A stretch of DNA of 64,000 bases from an uncultured Clostridia bacterium (GTDB lineage: Bacteria; Bacillota; Clostridia; Oscillospirales; Ruminococcaceae), in the NCBI GenBank assembly GCA_947624375.1, contig CANQKD010000005.1:60122-124121 (forward strand). The letters are read 5' to 3'. The notes beneath the pieces were generated by a model. The model was not told where the DNA came from, did not search any database, and saw nothing but the letters and a program-made list of their open reading frames with translations. A program made the translations under genes and the position numbers. Shown in pieces: positions 53,664 to 63,113 of this stretch (position 1 is its first letter; each line of letters begins with the position of its first letter).

Positions 53664-53744
53664 AAAACTTTGCCTTTCGTGAATTTGTAGTATATATATT
53701 TTAACACATACGCATTTTAATTTCAACAGAATTTTTTGTAAAGG

Positions 53745-55496
53745 GTGAAACTTTTGCTTAGCCTGATAAGATATCTTAAAAACAACAAGGCGCAGTCAGT
53801 TATAGCGCCGCTTTTTAAGTTGACGGAAGCTATTTTTGAGCTTTTGGTGCCGCTTATTATGGCGGACATAATAGACATAGGCGTTGCAAATGCCGACAGC
53901 GGCTATATTTTAAAGCGCGCGGTGGTGCTGGTAGTGCTGGGCGTGCTGGGGCTTGTGTGCTCTTTAACGGCGCAGTATTTTGCGGCGGTGGCGGCTTTCG
54001 GCTTTGGAACGGAGCTCAGAAAAGACCTATATAGGCACATATGCTCGCTTTCTTTCAGCGAGATAGACAAAAGCGGCACGAGCACGCTTATAAACCGCAT
54101 GATAAGCGACACCTCCTTAGCACAGGACGGAGTGAACCGCTTTTTGCGCCTTTTCATGCGTTCGCCGTTTATTGTGGTGGGTGCGCTGATAATGTCGCTG
54201 ACGATAAGCGTTAAACTCACGCTGATATTTGTGGCGGCTGTGCCTGCTCTCTCGCTTGTTATATACATTATAATGCGCGCCGACCTGCCGAGATACAAGC
54301 TGATACAGCAAAAGCTTGACGGCGTTATGCTCTCGGTGCGTGAAAACCTTTCGGGCGCGAGGGTGATAAGGGCGTTCTCTGCGCAGGAGAGGGAGAAAGA
54401 GCAATTCTACAGCAAAACGCAGTCGCTCAAAAAGTCGCAGATAGAAGTTGGCAAGATAGCCGCGCTTTTAAATCCTCTGACTTATATTATAGTATACATT
54501 GCGATAATTGCGATAATCTGGCAGGGCGGCATAAGTGTGAATCTGGGCGGCATAAAGCAGGGGCAGCTTATCGCGCTTATAAGCTATATGACGCAGATAC
54601 TCTTCGCTTTGATAGCCTTTGCAGACCTGATAATATTTGTTACAAAGGGCAACGCATCGGCGGCGAGGATATCGGATCTTCTCAGCGTTAAAGCTTCAGT
54701 AGAAGAAACCGCTTCTTCAAACGTTACACCTATAGAAAATGCCCCTGCGGTGTGCTTTGAAAATGTAAGTTTTGCATATTCGCAGACTGAAGAACGCTCG
54801 CTGAGCGGCATAAGTTTTACACTGAATTACGGGCAGACAATGGGTATTATAGGAGGCACGGGCTCGGGCAAATCTACACTGGTAAATCTTATCCCCCGCT
54901 TTTATGATGCCATGGAGGGCAGTATTAAAATAGACGGCGTTGACGTTAAAGAATACCCGTTCAAACAGCTGAGAGGAAAGATAGGCATTGTGCCGCAGAA
55001 AGCTGTGCTTTTCAGCGGTACGGTACGCAGCAATATGCAGTGGGGCAATGAAAATGTCACCGATGATGAGATATGGCAGGCGCTTGAAACGGCGCAGGCT
55101 AAAGATTTTATAGAGCAAAAAAGCGGCAAACTTGATCAGCAGGTGTTGCAGGGCGGCAAGAATTTCTCGGGCGGACAAAAACAGCGGCTCACCATTGCAA
55201 GGGCTCTGGCAGGCTCGCCTGAAATACTGATACTTGACGACTCTGCTTCGGCGCTGGATATGGCGACAGATGCGAAACTTCGCCGCGCTATAGCGCAGAC
55301 GGGGAAAAATAGGGCAACTGTGATAGTATCGCAAAGGGCAAGCGCGGTAAAAAACTGCGATACTATTATGGTTCTCGATGATGGCGAGTGTGTGGGTCTT
55401 GGCACGCATGATGAGCTTATGCATACCTGCGAGGTATACGAGGAGATATGCCTATCTCAGCTTTCCTCCGAAAAAAGGGGAGGTGAGAGCGCATGA
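53745..55496 (+). CDS. heterodimeric ABC exporter, subunit with a degenerate ATP site
   Basis: 583 residues from GTG 53745 (a TTG at 53754 is better spaced from AAAGG). The six-helix exporter domain is followed by an ATPase domain: Walker A GGTGSGKST, signature FSGGQKQRL. Walker B ends LILDDSASALD (Asp in place of the catalytic Glu) and the switch His is replaced in VIVSQRASAV (Gln). These losses mark the degenerate-site half of a TM287/288- or BmrCD-like heterodimer. It overlaps the partner gene by 4 bases. Confidence 0.93.
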   Translation: MKLLLSLIRYLKNNKAQSVIAPLFKLTEAIFELLVPLIMADIIDIGVANADSGYILKRAVVLVVLGVLGLVCSLTAQYFAAVAAFGFGTELRKDLYRHICSLSFSEIDKSGTSTLINRMISDTSLAQDGVNRFLRLFMRSPFIVVGALIMSLTISVKLTLIFVAAVPALSLVIYIIMRADLPRYKLIQQKLDGVMLSVRENLSGARVIRAFSAQEREKEQFYSKTQSLKKSQIEVGKIAALLNPLTYIIVYIAIIAIIWQGGISVNLGGIKQGQLIALISYMTQILFALIAFADLIIFVTKGNASAARISDLLSVKASVEETASSNVTPIENAPAVCFENVSFAYSQTEERSLSGISFTLNYGQTMGIIGGTGSGKSTLVNLIPRFYDAMEGSIKIDGVDVKEYPFKQLRGKIGIVPQKAVLFSGTVRSNMQWGNENVTDDEIWQALETAQAKDFIEQKSGKLDQQVLQGGKNFSGGQKQRLTIARALAGSPEILILDDSASALDMATDAKLRRAIAQTGKNRATVIVSQRASAVKNCDTIMVLDDGECVGLGTHDELMHTCEVYEEICLSQLSSEKRGGESA

Positions 55497-57253
55497 GCGA
55501 TAAGATACAGGTAGACAAGCGCTTTGGCACTATGAAGCGGCTTTTGAAATATGTAAGACCGCACATAGGCATGCTGGCGCTCTCGGTAGTGTGCACGGCG
55601 GCAACGGTGATATGCACTTTGTACGCGCCGCTGCTTATAGGTGATGCGGTAGACTGCGTTGTTGACAAAGGCAATGTTGATTTTGGCAGGATAAAAGAGA
55701 TAGTGCTGGTTCTTGCGATAGTTGTAGCGGTGGGGGCTGCACTTCAGTGGGTGGCATCATACTGCTCAAACAGAGCGGCTTATTCTGTAATACGCACGAT
55801 ACGCGACGAATGTTTTGCGAAGATAGAAAAACTGCCGCTGAAAACCATAGACGGCACATCGCACGGGGACATAGTAAGCAGGATAATTGCAGATGCAGAA
55901 ACTGTGTGCGACGGTCTTTTGCTGGGATTTTCGCAGCTTTTCACGGGCGTGGTAACTATTTTTGCTACGATAGGTTTCATGCTTTCTATAGATCTTAAAA
56001 TTACCGTGGTGGTAGTATTGCTTACGCCGCTTTCGCTGTTTGTGGCAAGGTTTATTGCAGGCAGAACATTCAGGCTTTTTAAAGACCAGACCGTGGTGCG
56101 CGGCGAGATGACGGGGTATGTAAACGAAGAACTCAGCGGCATAAAGGTGATAAAGGCATTCTCTCGCGAAGAAAAAACGCTGGAGGGCTTTGACGACATA
56201 AACAGGCGTTACAGAAAAGTGGGCGTAAAGGCGCTGTTTTACTCATCGCTGGTAAACCCCACAACGCGCTTTATAAACGGTCTTGTGTATGCAGGGGTAG
56301 GCATTTTCGGGGCGTTTTCGGCTATTGCAGGCGGAATAACCATAGGTCAGCTCTCATGCTTTTTAAGCTATGCTAACCAGTACACAAAGCCGTTCAACGA
56401 GATCTCGGGCGTTATTACAGAGCTTCAAAGCGCTGTAGCAGGTGCGCAGAGGCTTTTTGAAATGATAGATCTTCCACAGCAGCCGCCGGACAGCGAAAAC
56501 GCTGTTACGCTGCAAAACGCTGACGGCAGAGTGGATATAGACAATGTATGTTTTTCATATACGCCAAACCAAAAGCTTATAGAGAACTTCAATTTGTCGG
56601 TAAAGAGCGGTCAGAGGATAGCTATAGTCGGTCCTACAGGCTGCGGAAAGACCACGCTTATAAATCTGCTGATGCGCTTTTACGACTGCGACAGCGGCGA
56701 GATACGTGTTTGCGGCATACCGGTAAAGGATATAAAACTTGACAGCCTGCGCGCAAATTACGGCATGGTGCTGCAAGAGACCTGGCTGAAGACAGCTTCG
56801 GTAAAAGAAAACATTGCCTACGGCTGCCCCGATGCTACAGATGAAGAGATAGTCGCGGCTGCAAAGGCTGCACACTGCCACAGCATAATAAAGCGCCTGC
56901 CGATGGGGTACGATACTGTGCTCAGCGACGACGGCGCACTCTCGCAGGGTGAGAAACAGCTTTTATGCATTGCAAGGGTCATGCTTAGATTGCCGCCTAT
57001 GCTGATACTTGACGAGGCGACTTCTTCAATAGACACGCGCACCGAGATACGCATACAGCGCAATTTTGAAAAGATGATGAAAGGCAGAACGTCTTTCATA
57101 GTGGCGCACAGGCTTTCTACTATAAGAGAGGCAGACGTTATTTTAGTAATGCGTGACGGAAACATCATAGAGCAGGGAACACACGGAGAGCTGCTTGACA
57201 AAAACGGCTTTTACGCGCAGCTTTACAACAGCCAGTTCGCTGCCGAAGAATAA
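55493..57253 (+). CDS. heterodimeric ABC exporter, catalytically complete subunit
   Basis: 586 residues. Six helices are followed by an ATPase: Walker A GPTGCGKTT, signature LSQGEKQLL, Walker B MLILDEATSSID (Glu present), switch His in FIVAHRLSTIR. It supplies the complete residues missing from the partner; its signature loop serves the partner's site. ATG 55493 is in the overlap ATGA with the preceding stop. A GGAGG-containing NfeD-like gene follows 18 bases on. Confidence 0.95.
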   Translation: MSDKIQVDKRFGTMKRLLKYVRPHIGMLALSVVCTAATVICTLYAPLLIGDAVDCVVDKGNVDFGRIKEIVLVLAIVVAVGAALQWVASYCSNRAAYSVIRTIRDECFAKIEKLPLKTIDGTSHGDIVSRIIADAETVCDGLLLGFSQLFTGVVTIFATIGFMLSIDLKITVVVVLLTPLSLFVARFIAGRTFRLFKDQTVVRGEMTGYVNEELSGIKVIKAFSREEKTLEGFDDINRRYRKVGVKALFYSSLVNPTTRFINGLVYAGVGIFGAFSAIAGGITIGQLSCFLSYANQYTKPFNEISGVITELQSAVAGAQRLFEMIDLPQQPPDSENAVTLQNADGRVDIDNVCFSYTPNQKLIENFNLSVKSGQRIAIVGPTGCGKTTLINLLMRFYDCDSGEIRVCGIPVKDIKLDSLRANYGMVLQETWLKTASVKENIAYGCPDATDEEIVAAAKAAHCHSIIKRLPMGYDTVLSDDGALSQGEKQLLCIARVMLRLPPMLILDEATSSIDTRTEIRIQRNFEKMMKGRTSFIVAHRLSTIREADVILVMRDGNIIEQGTHGELLDKNGFYAQLYNSQFAAEE

Positions 57254-57271
57254 CAGAAAGGAGGGCGGCAA

Positions 57272-57826
57272 ATGCTGAAAAATTATCTTGCACTGAGCCA
57301 TTTTGAGCGAGTGCTGCTGGTGATAGGGCTTTTGTCGCTCGCCGCGGCGCTTATGAATCTTCTTACAGAAAAGCTTGACCGCACCGACAGGGGAGTCAGG
57401 CGGCACAGCAGCTCTTCAATGAAAAACATAATATTTATGAGCGGCATAAGCCTCTTTTCGCTGCTGACGCTTTTTCTTATATCAAAGGGCGTGGCGTGGT
57501 ATATGGCGTACCCTGCATCGGTGCTGGTAACGCTGTTATACGCGCTGTTGGCGGTGGTGTTTTTCGGTACGCCCAAAAAGCCCAAGTTTCCGCAGCGCGA
57601 CAACAGGGTGACTATCGGTCACATAGGGCTGGTGTATAAAACGGTATACCCCAACGACAGCCGCGGCTGCGTGAGCGTTGATGTTTTCGGCAGCACATTT
57701 GACAGCTTTGCTATCTCGGCGACCGATGAAGTTATACCGATAGGCACGCGAGTTAAGATAATCGACACCGACGGCGATCTTTTGGTATGTTCGGCAGAGA
57801 AAGAAAAAGAAGAGGATAAAAAATAA
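57272..57826 (+). CDS. NfeD-like membrane protein
   Basis: 184 residues with AAAGGAGGG before the start. Three hydrophobic helices (about 12-33, 50-70, 74-98) precede a C-terminal OB-fold (IGHIGLVYKTVYPNDSRGCVSVDVFGSTFDSFAI...GTRVKIIDTDGDLLVCSA), as in short NfeD proteins. NfeD partners are usually stomatin-like proteins, but none lies here; instead it trails the ABC exporter genes in an apparent operon. Confidence 0.75.
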   Translation: MLKNYLALSHFERVLLVIGLLSLAAALMNLLTEKLDRTDRGVRRHSSSSMKNIIFMSGISLFSLLTLFLISKGVAWYMAYPASVLVTLLYALLAVVFFGTPKKPKFPQRDNRVTIGHIGLVYKTVYPNDSRGCVSVDVFGSTFDSFAISATDEVIPIGTRVKIIDTDGDLLVCSAEKEKEEDKK

Positions 57827-57865
57827 GCTTTTTTACTTTTGTTGATAATGAGATAAATCGTAATA

Positions 57866-58625
57866 TTTGCGCTTACGCGCAGCGCAGGAGCGCGTTAAAC
57901 GCCCTCTGTACTTCGGTTATTTCCTCATTTTGAGTATGCTAATACGTTCGCGCAACTCTATGCGAGGGAAAAACCATAGGGGTATAGGGAGTGTATCTGA
58001 AAGGAAGGGCGCGCGCTCCACTCCCTTCCCTAAGGTTTTTCCCTCGCGCTCTCTTTTCCTTACCCACACCTACGACCACGCGCTGAGCCTTGGTGAAAAG
58101 CCGCGACCTCTTCGCTCGGAACTTCGTGCTTTTGAGATTGCGGCTAAATAGCGAAATACGCATAGGTTTTGTTTGTAAGGCAAAAGAGGTCAGTAGTGCG
58201 GGAAATTGATTTATAACGTACTGCGGTAATTTTTTCAAATATTACCCCACCACACATTCACACACCCTCACACATGGTTGGAAGAATATTCTGCCAGCGT
58301 CCTTCCTTTGGGCGGTATGTGGGTTGGGGATATAAAAAAATATCTAACATACATACTATCTGTGTTGTTTTGTAAAACTTCTTAAAATACGCGGCGTAAG
58401 CCGCACCTTAACTATTAACTATTCACCAGACTTGACCGCCTGCTTTGCAGTCGTCCAAGTGCATAAGAACCCTCTGCGAGGCTTCTTCCCATTCAATATT
58501 CACTATTCACTAATTCTGCCTCTTGCTTCTTAACCTCTTGCCTCTAATAGAGAACGGCTTCACTCAAAATGAGCAAAACCGTTTCTAACTTCTAACATCT
58601 AACTTCTTGCCTCTAATAGCAGAGT
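57866..58625. repeat. mosaic intergenic element 9
   Basis: It opens TTTGCGCTTACGCGCAGCGCAGGAGC (57866-57891). It contains a block (58070-58190) found inverted in element 6, a GAATATTC-type palindrome with TTGGAAGAATATTCTGCCAGC (about 58280), and TTAGAAG/AAGAGGC tracts (58514-58622). There is no clear closing end module. No gene is supported; a short frame at 57867-58151 is read through the palindromes. Confidence 0.72.
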
Positions 58626-58655
58626 GTACTGCATAATTACGCCCTGTTTTTTTAT

Positions 58656-60617
58656 TCAGTTTACCAGCTCTGCGAGGGTGTTTTCGCCCCAGCTGTAGTT
58701 GGTAAGATAGCTGCCCTTGAAAAGGTGCGAATACTTTTCACGGTGGGAGAGGTAGTCGTACAGGTCGCAGCGCACTTTGTCTGTTACCAGCCTGCGCTTG
58801 CCGTTTACGGATTCCACAATATCCGAAATGCCGTATTCCTCTAGAATATTTTTAAGCCGCAGCGCAACTTTGCGGTATCTTGCCAGCGTTACAGAGTTCA
58901 CCGGTTCGTTTTCCCACAAAAAGCTTATCGCCTCCTCCGAGGAGATATAGCCGCCTTTGCGGTCTACCAGCAGCGCGAAAAGTTCTTTTGATTTTTCGTT
59001 GCGGAAGGCTATCGGCTTGTCGCCTATGAAAACGTCAAAATATCCGAATGTTCGTATAAATACGCGCGGCCTTACTGTAAGTGTGCCGTTAGATGCGCTT
59101 ATTGCGCTGTCATCGGTGTTGTATAGCATTACATAGCGCGGTGTGCCGTCGTCTGCGGCGTGAGAGCTTACCGCCCTTATCCTGCGGCGCGTGCCGGTAG
59201 ACAGGTCGGTGTAGTCAAACTCAGCCTCGCCGCTGTCGAATATCTTCACAAACTCGCTGTAGGCTATGCCGCTGCGGGACACAAAGTCTTTCAGGCTGCG
59301 GCTCTTTCGTGCAAGATACGCCCATTCTTCTTTGGTATAGCCGAAAAACGTGCGCACGTTCTCGCTTGCATACAAAGGTCTTATGCGTGCATCTTCTATC
59401 TCAAACGCAACAATACCGTCGGTCATCTGCATGACCAGCTCTTTTACGTTTGCGGTAAGTTCGCTGCTGCGGCGCGCATCCCCGTTTCTTCGACAGCAGA
59501 AAAGCCCCGAAGTTTCGTCTATTTCTACATATGTTGCGGTATAGCTTTTTTCTTCGCCGCTTGAAGACAGCGCGTAAAACTCTATCTTTGGCGGCATACC
59601 GTTTTTGCCCTTTGCCCTGTGGTTGAAAATATCGGCTGCAAAGCCGCGCACAACCTGCCTGCTTTCTTCCGAAACGGCTGTGTCTATCCAGTGTGCGGCA
59701 GCCTCGGCAAGGTGCATGGGTATGTTCTGTATGTTGTTGAAAAGCGCGCTGCTCTCGCCCTCAAGGCAGGTTATAGTCTTGCTTTTCAGGTCGCACAGAA
59801 AAATTTTGTTGTAGACGTCTCTCAGCACGCCAAGCAGCTGCTGCCTTTCTTTCCCTTTTTGAAGATCGTATCTTTCGGTAATATCGGTGCATACGGCTCT
59901 CAGAAGCTGCCTGCCGCTGTCGTCCGCAAAGCGCGATATCCAGCCCGAGAGGCGTATTCTGACGCCGTCGAATCTAAGCGCTGAAAGCTCGCTGTATATA
60001 GCCTTGCCGCCTGCGTTTTGGGCGTGGGAGAGAATTTCGGCAAAGTGCATACGCTCCTCAACGGGTATCATAAGGTATACATCGTTGCCCAGCAGCCGCA
60101 AAGGGTATGGCACGCCGTCGGCATTTTCGGGCACGCGCAATATGTGTGACATTCTCTCATTCATGTAGATTATCTTTGGGTGCTCCTCGCAGGTCAGCGT
60201 TAAAAAGCCGCAGGGAACGCCCGTGCGCAGATAGTCAAGCTCCTCGTTTTCCTCAACGGTGGGTGTCATGTCGGTAAGTGTGCCGTAGACCGCAATATCG
60301 CCGTTTTTTGAGATATACAGCGAGACTGACTCACTTACGTGGCACACCGAGCCGTTCTTGCGAAGCATCTTCATGCGTGCGGTGCGCGGCGACTGCTTGC
60401 CGTTCGGGGTAAGGCAGCGCAGGAGGGCTGAGAATATTTCCCTGTCGTCGGGGTGTATAAGGGAGGTCAGGTCTGCGCCGTCAAGTTCGCCCTCACTGTA
60501 GCCGAGTATATCGCAAAAACTCTCGCTGGCAAGCGCGATTTCGGGCTGCGTAGGCGAGGATAGCTTGTGCGCGCCGTTTATATTATGTATAAATAATCTG
60601 TCCAGGCTGTTTTTCAT
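58656..60617 (-). CDS. multi-PAS sensor with SARP-type winged-helix DNA-binding domain
   Basis: 653 residues. Four PAS-like segments (about 10-120, 130-250, 260-385, 395-515; for example FCDILGYSEGELDGADLTSLIHPDDREIF and VRTFFGYTKEEWAYL) are followed by an OmpR/SARP-type winged helix (about 518-615: FIRTFGYFDVFIGDKPIAFRNEKSKELFALLVDRKGGYISSEEAISFLWEN, VTLARYRKVALRLKNILEEYG). The short tail YSHLFKGSYLTNYSWGENTLAEL resembles the start of the bacterial activator (BTAD) domain. It is a cytoplasmic ligand-responsive activator, divergent from acpP-fabK-fabD. Confidence 0.85.
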   Translation of the reverse strand: MKNSLDRLFIHNINGAHKLSSPTQPEIALASESFCDILGYSEGELDGADLTSLIHPDDREIFSALLRCLTPNGKQSPRTARMKMLRKNGSVCHVSESVSLYISKNGDIAVYGTLTDMTPTVEENEELDYLRTGVPCGFLTLTCEEHPKIIYMNERMSHILRVPENADGVPYPLRLLGNDVYLMIPVEERMHFAEILSHAQNAGGKAIYSELSALRFDGVRIRLSGWISRFADDSGRQLLRAVCTDITERYDLQKGKERQQLLGVLRDVYNKIFLCDLKSKTITCLEGESSALFNNIQNIPMHLAEAAAHWIDTAVSEESRQVVRGFAADIFNHRAKGKNGMPPKIEFYALSSSGEEKSYTATYVEIDETSGLFCCRRNGDARRSSELTANVKELVMQMTDGIVAFEIEDARIRPLYASENVRTFFGYTKEEWAYLARKSRSLKDFVSRSGIAYSEFVKIFDSGEAEFDYTDLSTGTRRRIRAVSSHAADDGTPRYVMLYNTDDSAISASNGTLTVRPRVFIRTFGYFDVFIGDKPIAFRNEKSKELFALLVDRKGGYISSEEAISFLWENEPVNSVTLARYRKVALRLKNILEEYGISDIVESVNGKRRLVTDKVRCDLYDYLSHREKYSHLFKGSYLTNYSWGENTLAELVN

Positions 60618-60658
60618 AAAAAAGCTCCTAATTATATATATGTATATGCTTTTATTCT

Positions 60659-60687
60659 AACATAACATAAAACGTACAATTTGTCAA
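60659..60687 (-). promoter_or_regulatory. promoter of the PAS-SARP-like regulator
   Basis: Minus-strand TTGACA (60682-60687), 17-base spacer, TATGTT (60659-60664). Confidence 0.7.
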
Positions 60688-60778
60688 ATAAAAACGCCGC
60701 CGTGAAATTATTTCGGGGGAATATTAACAAAAAAGTTACAAAAAATTTTCCTGACATTCATATATAGACCTGCACAAA

Positions 60779-60822
60779 GGAACTATGCTGGAACAGTCAT
60801 GGAACAGTCGGGGAACTTTCAT
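60779..60822 (+). promoter_or_regulatory. four 11-bp direct repeats, probable SARP-type operator
   Basis: Four units begin GGAAC at 60779, 60790, 60801 and 60812: GGAACTATGCT, GGAACAGTCAT, GGAACAGTCGG, GGAACTTTCAT. The period is exactly 11 bp, one helical turn, so a regulator could bind them side by side on one face. The last heptamer (60812-60818) ends 8 bp before the -10 box. This is the geometry of SARP binding sites, and a SARP-like gene is divergent from here. Confidence 0.8.
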
Positions 60823-60826
60823 AATG

Positions 60827-60832
60827 TATAAT
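60827..60832 (+). promoter_or_regulatory. -10 box of the acpP-fabK-fabD operon
   Basis: TATAAT at 60827-60832. No good -35 hexamer lies 16-18 bases upstream; that position is occupied by the third direct repeat. This fits a promoter that depends on an activator. Confidence 0.75.
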
Positions 60833-60896
60833 AGTACACGCAGTCAGCACTGATGTTATTGCTGACATCAAAAAATTATATTTGGAGGACACTATT

Positions 60897-61124
60897 ATGA
60901 ACGACCTTTTTGAAACTATTGCAAAGATAATCGCAGACCGCACGGACCGCGACATAGCCGAGATCAAGCCTGAGAGCACTTTTGAAGAGCTGGGCATCGA
61001 TTCTCTTGACACCGTTGAGCTGCTGATGAACCTTGAAGACGAGATAGGCATCGAGATAGAGCTTGACCAGAAAGTTGAGACTATAAATGACCTTGTAAAG
61101 TTCATCGAGAGCAAGCAGGAGTAA
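60897..61124 (+). CDS. acpP: acyl carrier protein
   Basis: 75 residues from MNDLFETIAKIIADRTDRDI, with TTGGAGGAC before ATG 60897. The 4'-phosphopantetheine serine is in ELGIDSLDTVELLMNLEDEIGIEI, the strongly acidic helix II typical of ACP. It carries acyl chains for FabK and FabD encoded next. First gene of the operon, 7 bases before fabK. Confidence 0.95.
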   Translation: MNDLFETIAKIIADRTDRDIAEIKPESTFEELGIDSLDTVELLMNLEDEIGIEIELDQKVETINDLVKFIESKQE

Positions 61125-61131
61125 TCTCATA

Positions 61132-62076
61132 ATGATAAAGTCAAGTATTTGCGAGTTGCTGGGTATAAAATACCCCGTATTCCAGGGCGGAATGGCGTGG
61201 ATAGCTGACGGAAAACTGGCCGCTGCCGTATCTGAGGGCGGCGGTCTTGGTATTATTGCGGCAGGAAACGCGCCCGGCGAGTACGTAAGAGAGCAGGTAA
61301 AAATTGCAAGAACGCTTACCGACAAACCGATAGGCGTGAATATTATGCTTATGAGCCCCTTCTGCGATGAGGTCGCGAAGGTGGTAGTTGAGGAGAAAGT
61401 GCCCGTTGTTACTACCGGCGCAGGCAATCCCTCAAAATATATGGAAAGCTGGAAAGAAGCAGGCATAAAGGTCATACCTGTGGTGGCATCTGTTGCTATG
61501 GCAAAGCTTATGACCAGAGTGGGAGCAACTGCTCTTATTGCCGAGGGCGGCGAGAGCGGCGGTCACGTGGGTGAGCTTACTACTATTGTGCTTGTTCCGC
61601 AGATATGCGATGCCACAGACTTGCCCGTTATTGCGGCAGGCGGCATTGCCGACGGCAGAGGTGCGGCTGCGGCGTTCATGCTGGGCGCTTGCGGCATACA
61701 GATGGGCACACGTTTTCTTTCGGCATACGAGTGCAGCATACACCCGACATACAAAGAAAAGATACTCAAGGCAAACGACCTTTGCACCATGGTTACGGGC
61801 AAAAGGCTCGGTCACCCCGTGCGCAGCCTGAGAACGCGCTTTGCGAGAGATTACTCAAAGGCTGAATACGGCGGAATGCCCGATGATGAGCTTGAAAAAA
61901 TGGGCGGCGGCGCGCTTCGTCTTGCAGTGCAGGAGGGCGATCTTGAAAAAGGCTGCTTCCTTGCAGGACAGATAGCGGCTGTTGTAAACAAAGAACAGCC
62001 TGCCGCTGAGATAATCAAAGAAGTTATGGAACAGACCGAGGTCGTTCTTTCGGGGGCAGAAAAATGGGTAAAATAG
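61132..62076 (+). CDS. fabK: enoyl-[acyl-carrier-protein] reductase II
   Basis: 314 residues. The FMN-binding TIM barrel begins YPVFQGGMAWIADGKLAAAVSEGGGLGIIAAGN, with GVNIMLMSP, VTTGAGNPSKY, IAEGGESGGHVGE and VIAAGGIADGRGAAAAFMLGACGIQMGTRFL. This is the FabK/nitronate monooxygenase-like family; the acpP-fabD context points to FabK. It reduces enoyl-ACP with NAD(P)H. It overlaps fabD by 13 bases. Confidence 0.95.
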   Translation: MIKSSICELLGIKYPVFQGGMAWIADGKLAAAVSEGGGLGIIAAGNAPGEYVREQVKIARTLTDKPIGVNIMLMSPFCDEVAKVVVEEKVPVVTTGAGNPSKYMESWKEAGIKVIPVVASVAMAKLMTRVGATALIAEGGESGGHVGELTTIVLVPQICDATDLPVIAAGGIADGRGAAAAFMLGACGIQMGTRFLSAYECSIHPTYKEKILKANDLCTMVTGKRLGHPVRSLRTRFARDYSKAEYGGMPDDELEKMGGGALRLAVQEGDLEKGCFLAGQIAAVVNKEQPAAEIIKEVMEQTEVVLSGAEKWVK

Positions 62077-62966
62077 CATTTGTATTTTCCGGTCAGGGAG
62101 ATCAGTTTCCCGGAATGGGCAAGCAGCTTTGCGAGCAGTATGGCACGGCGGCAGAGGTCTTCTCTTTGTGCGACAGCCTGCGCGAGGGCACTTCAAGGCA
62201 GTGCTTTGAGGGCAGCGAGGACGAGCTGAAAGAGACAAAGAACACGCAGCCTTGCCTTTTCGCAGTTGAAATGGCCGCTTTCAAGGTATTGCAGGAAAAA
62301 GGTATAAAGCCCGATATGGTGGCAGGTTTTTCGCTGGGCGAGGTAGTTGCTCTTACGGCGGCAGAAAAGCTGACACTGGAGGACGGCTTTAAGCTGGTGT
62401 GCAAGCGCGGCGAACTTATGCAGAGCGCGGCGGAGAAGTTTGATACTTCTATGGCGGCGGTAGTAAAGCTTACCAATGAAAAAGTAGAGGAGCTTTGCTC
62501 GGCTTATTCGCAGGTGTACCCCGTGAACTACAATTGCCCCGGTCAGGTGAGCGTTGCAGGGCTTACTGAGCAGATGCCGCAGTTTTCAGCCGATGTAAAG
62601 GCGGCAGGCGGCAGAGCAATACCGCTGAAAGTAAAGGGCGCGTTCCATTCGCCTTTTATGAACGGCGCTGCTGAGAGTTTTGCCAAAGTGCTTGAAGGCG
62701 TTACGTTTGCAAAGGGCGAAACGCAGGTTTATTCGGACGTTACCGCGCAGCCTTACGAGGGTGATGAAAGGGAGCTTTTGTCAAAGCAGATATGCAGCCC
62801 GGTGAAGTTTGAAAAGATAGTAAGGAACATGATAGAGCAGGGCGCGGACACGTTTGTAGAGATAGGTCCGGGCAAAACGCTCATCAACATGATAAAGAAG
62901 ATCAGAGCGGACGTGAAGACATACTGCACAGCGGAAATGGAAACGCTGATCGATGAGGTGAAATAA
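62064..62966 (+). CDS. fabD: malonyl-CoA:ACP transacylase
   Basis: 300 residues. The N-terminus FVFSGQGDQFPGMGKQL holds the oxyanion Gln. The nucleophile is in GFSLGEV (Ser; the usual neighbouring His is Phe here). The catalytic His is in VKGAFHSPFM, and FVEIGPGKTLINMIKKI ends the domain. It loads malonyl onto ACP. No fabG, fabF or acc gene follows; element 10 begins at once, so the rest of the fatty-acid genes must be elsewhere or beyond the window. Confidence 0.95.
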   Translation: MGKIAFVFSGQGDQFPGMGKQLCEQYGTAAEVFSLCDSLREGTSRQCFEGSEDELKETKNTQPCLFAVEMAAFKVLQEKGIKPDMVAGFSLGEVVALTAAEKLTLEDGFKLVCKRGELMQSAAEKFDTSMAAVVKLTNEKVEELCSAYSQVYPVNYNCPGQVSVAGLTEQMPQFSADVKAAGGRAIPLKVKGAFHSPFMNGAAESFAKVLEGVTFAKGETQVYSDVTAQPYEGDERELLSKQICSPVKFEKIVRNMIEQGADTFVEIGPGKTLINMIKKIRADVKTYCTAEMETLIDEVK

Positions 62967-63113
62967 AGCTAAAGCGCAAAAGTTTGAGCCCCTGTCAAGA
63001 AACTAAAAGTTTTCGATCGACCTCTTTTTCAAAAGGGTCGCAGGGGTATGGGGGCGGCGCCCCACAAACACAGCGTGCGCGCCGCTATCAGAGGTTAGAA
63101 GTGAGAAGTCAGA

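Noticed and set aside
60700..60780. A FapR or FabT site upstream of acpP
   Set aside because: I find no sequence close to either consensus; the direct GGAAC repeats are the only clear operator-like feature.
62064..62966. FabD nucleophile loop GFSLGE instead of GHSLGE as a sign of inactivity
   Set aside because: Ser and the distant His are present, and residues other than His at this position occur in clostridial FabD proteins, so I do not treat it as a defect.
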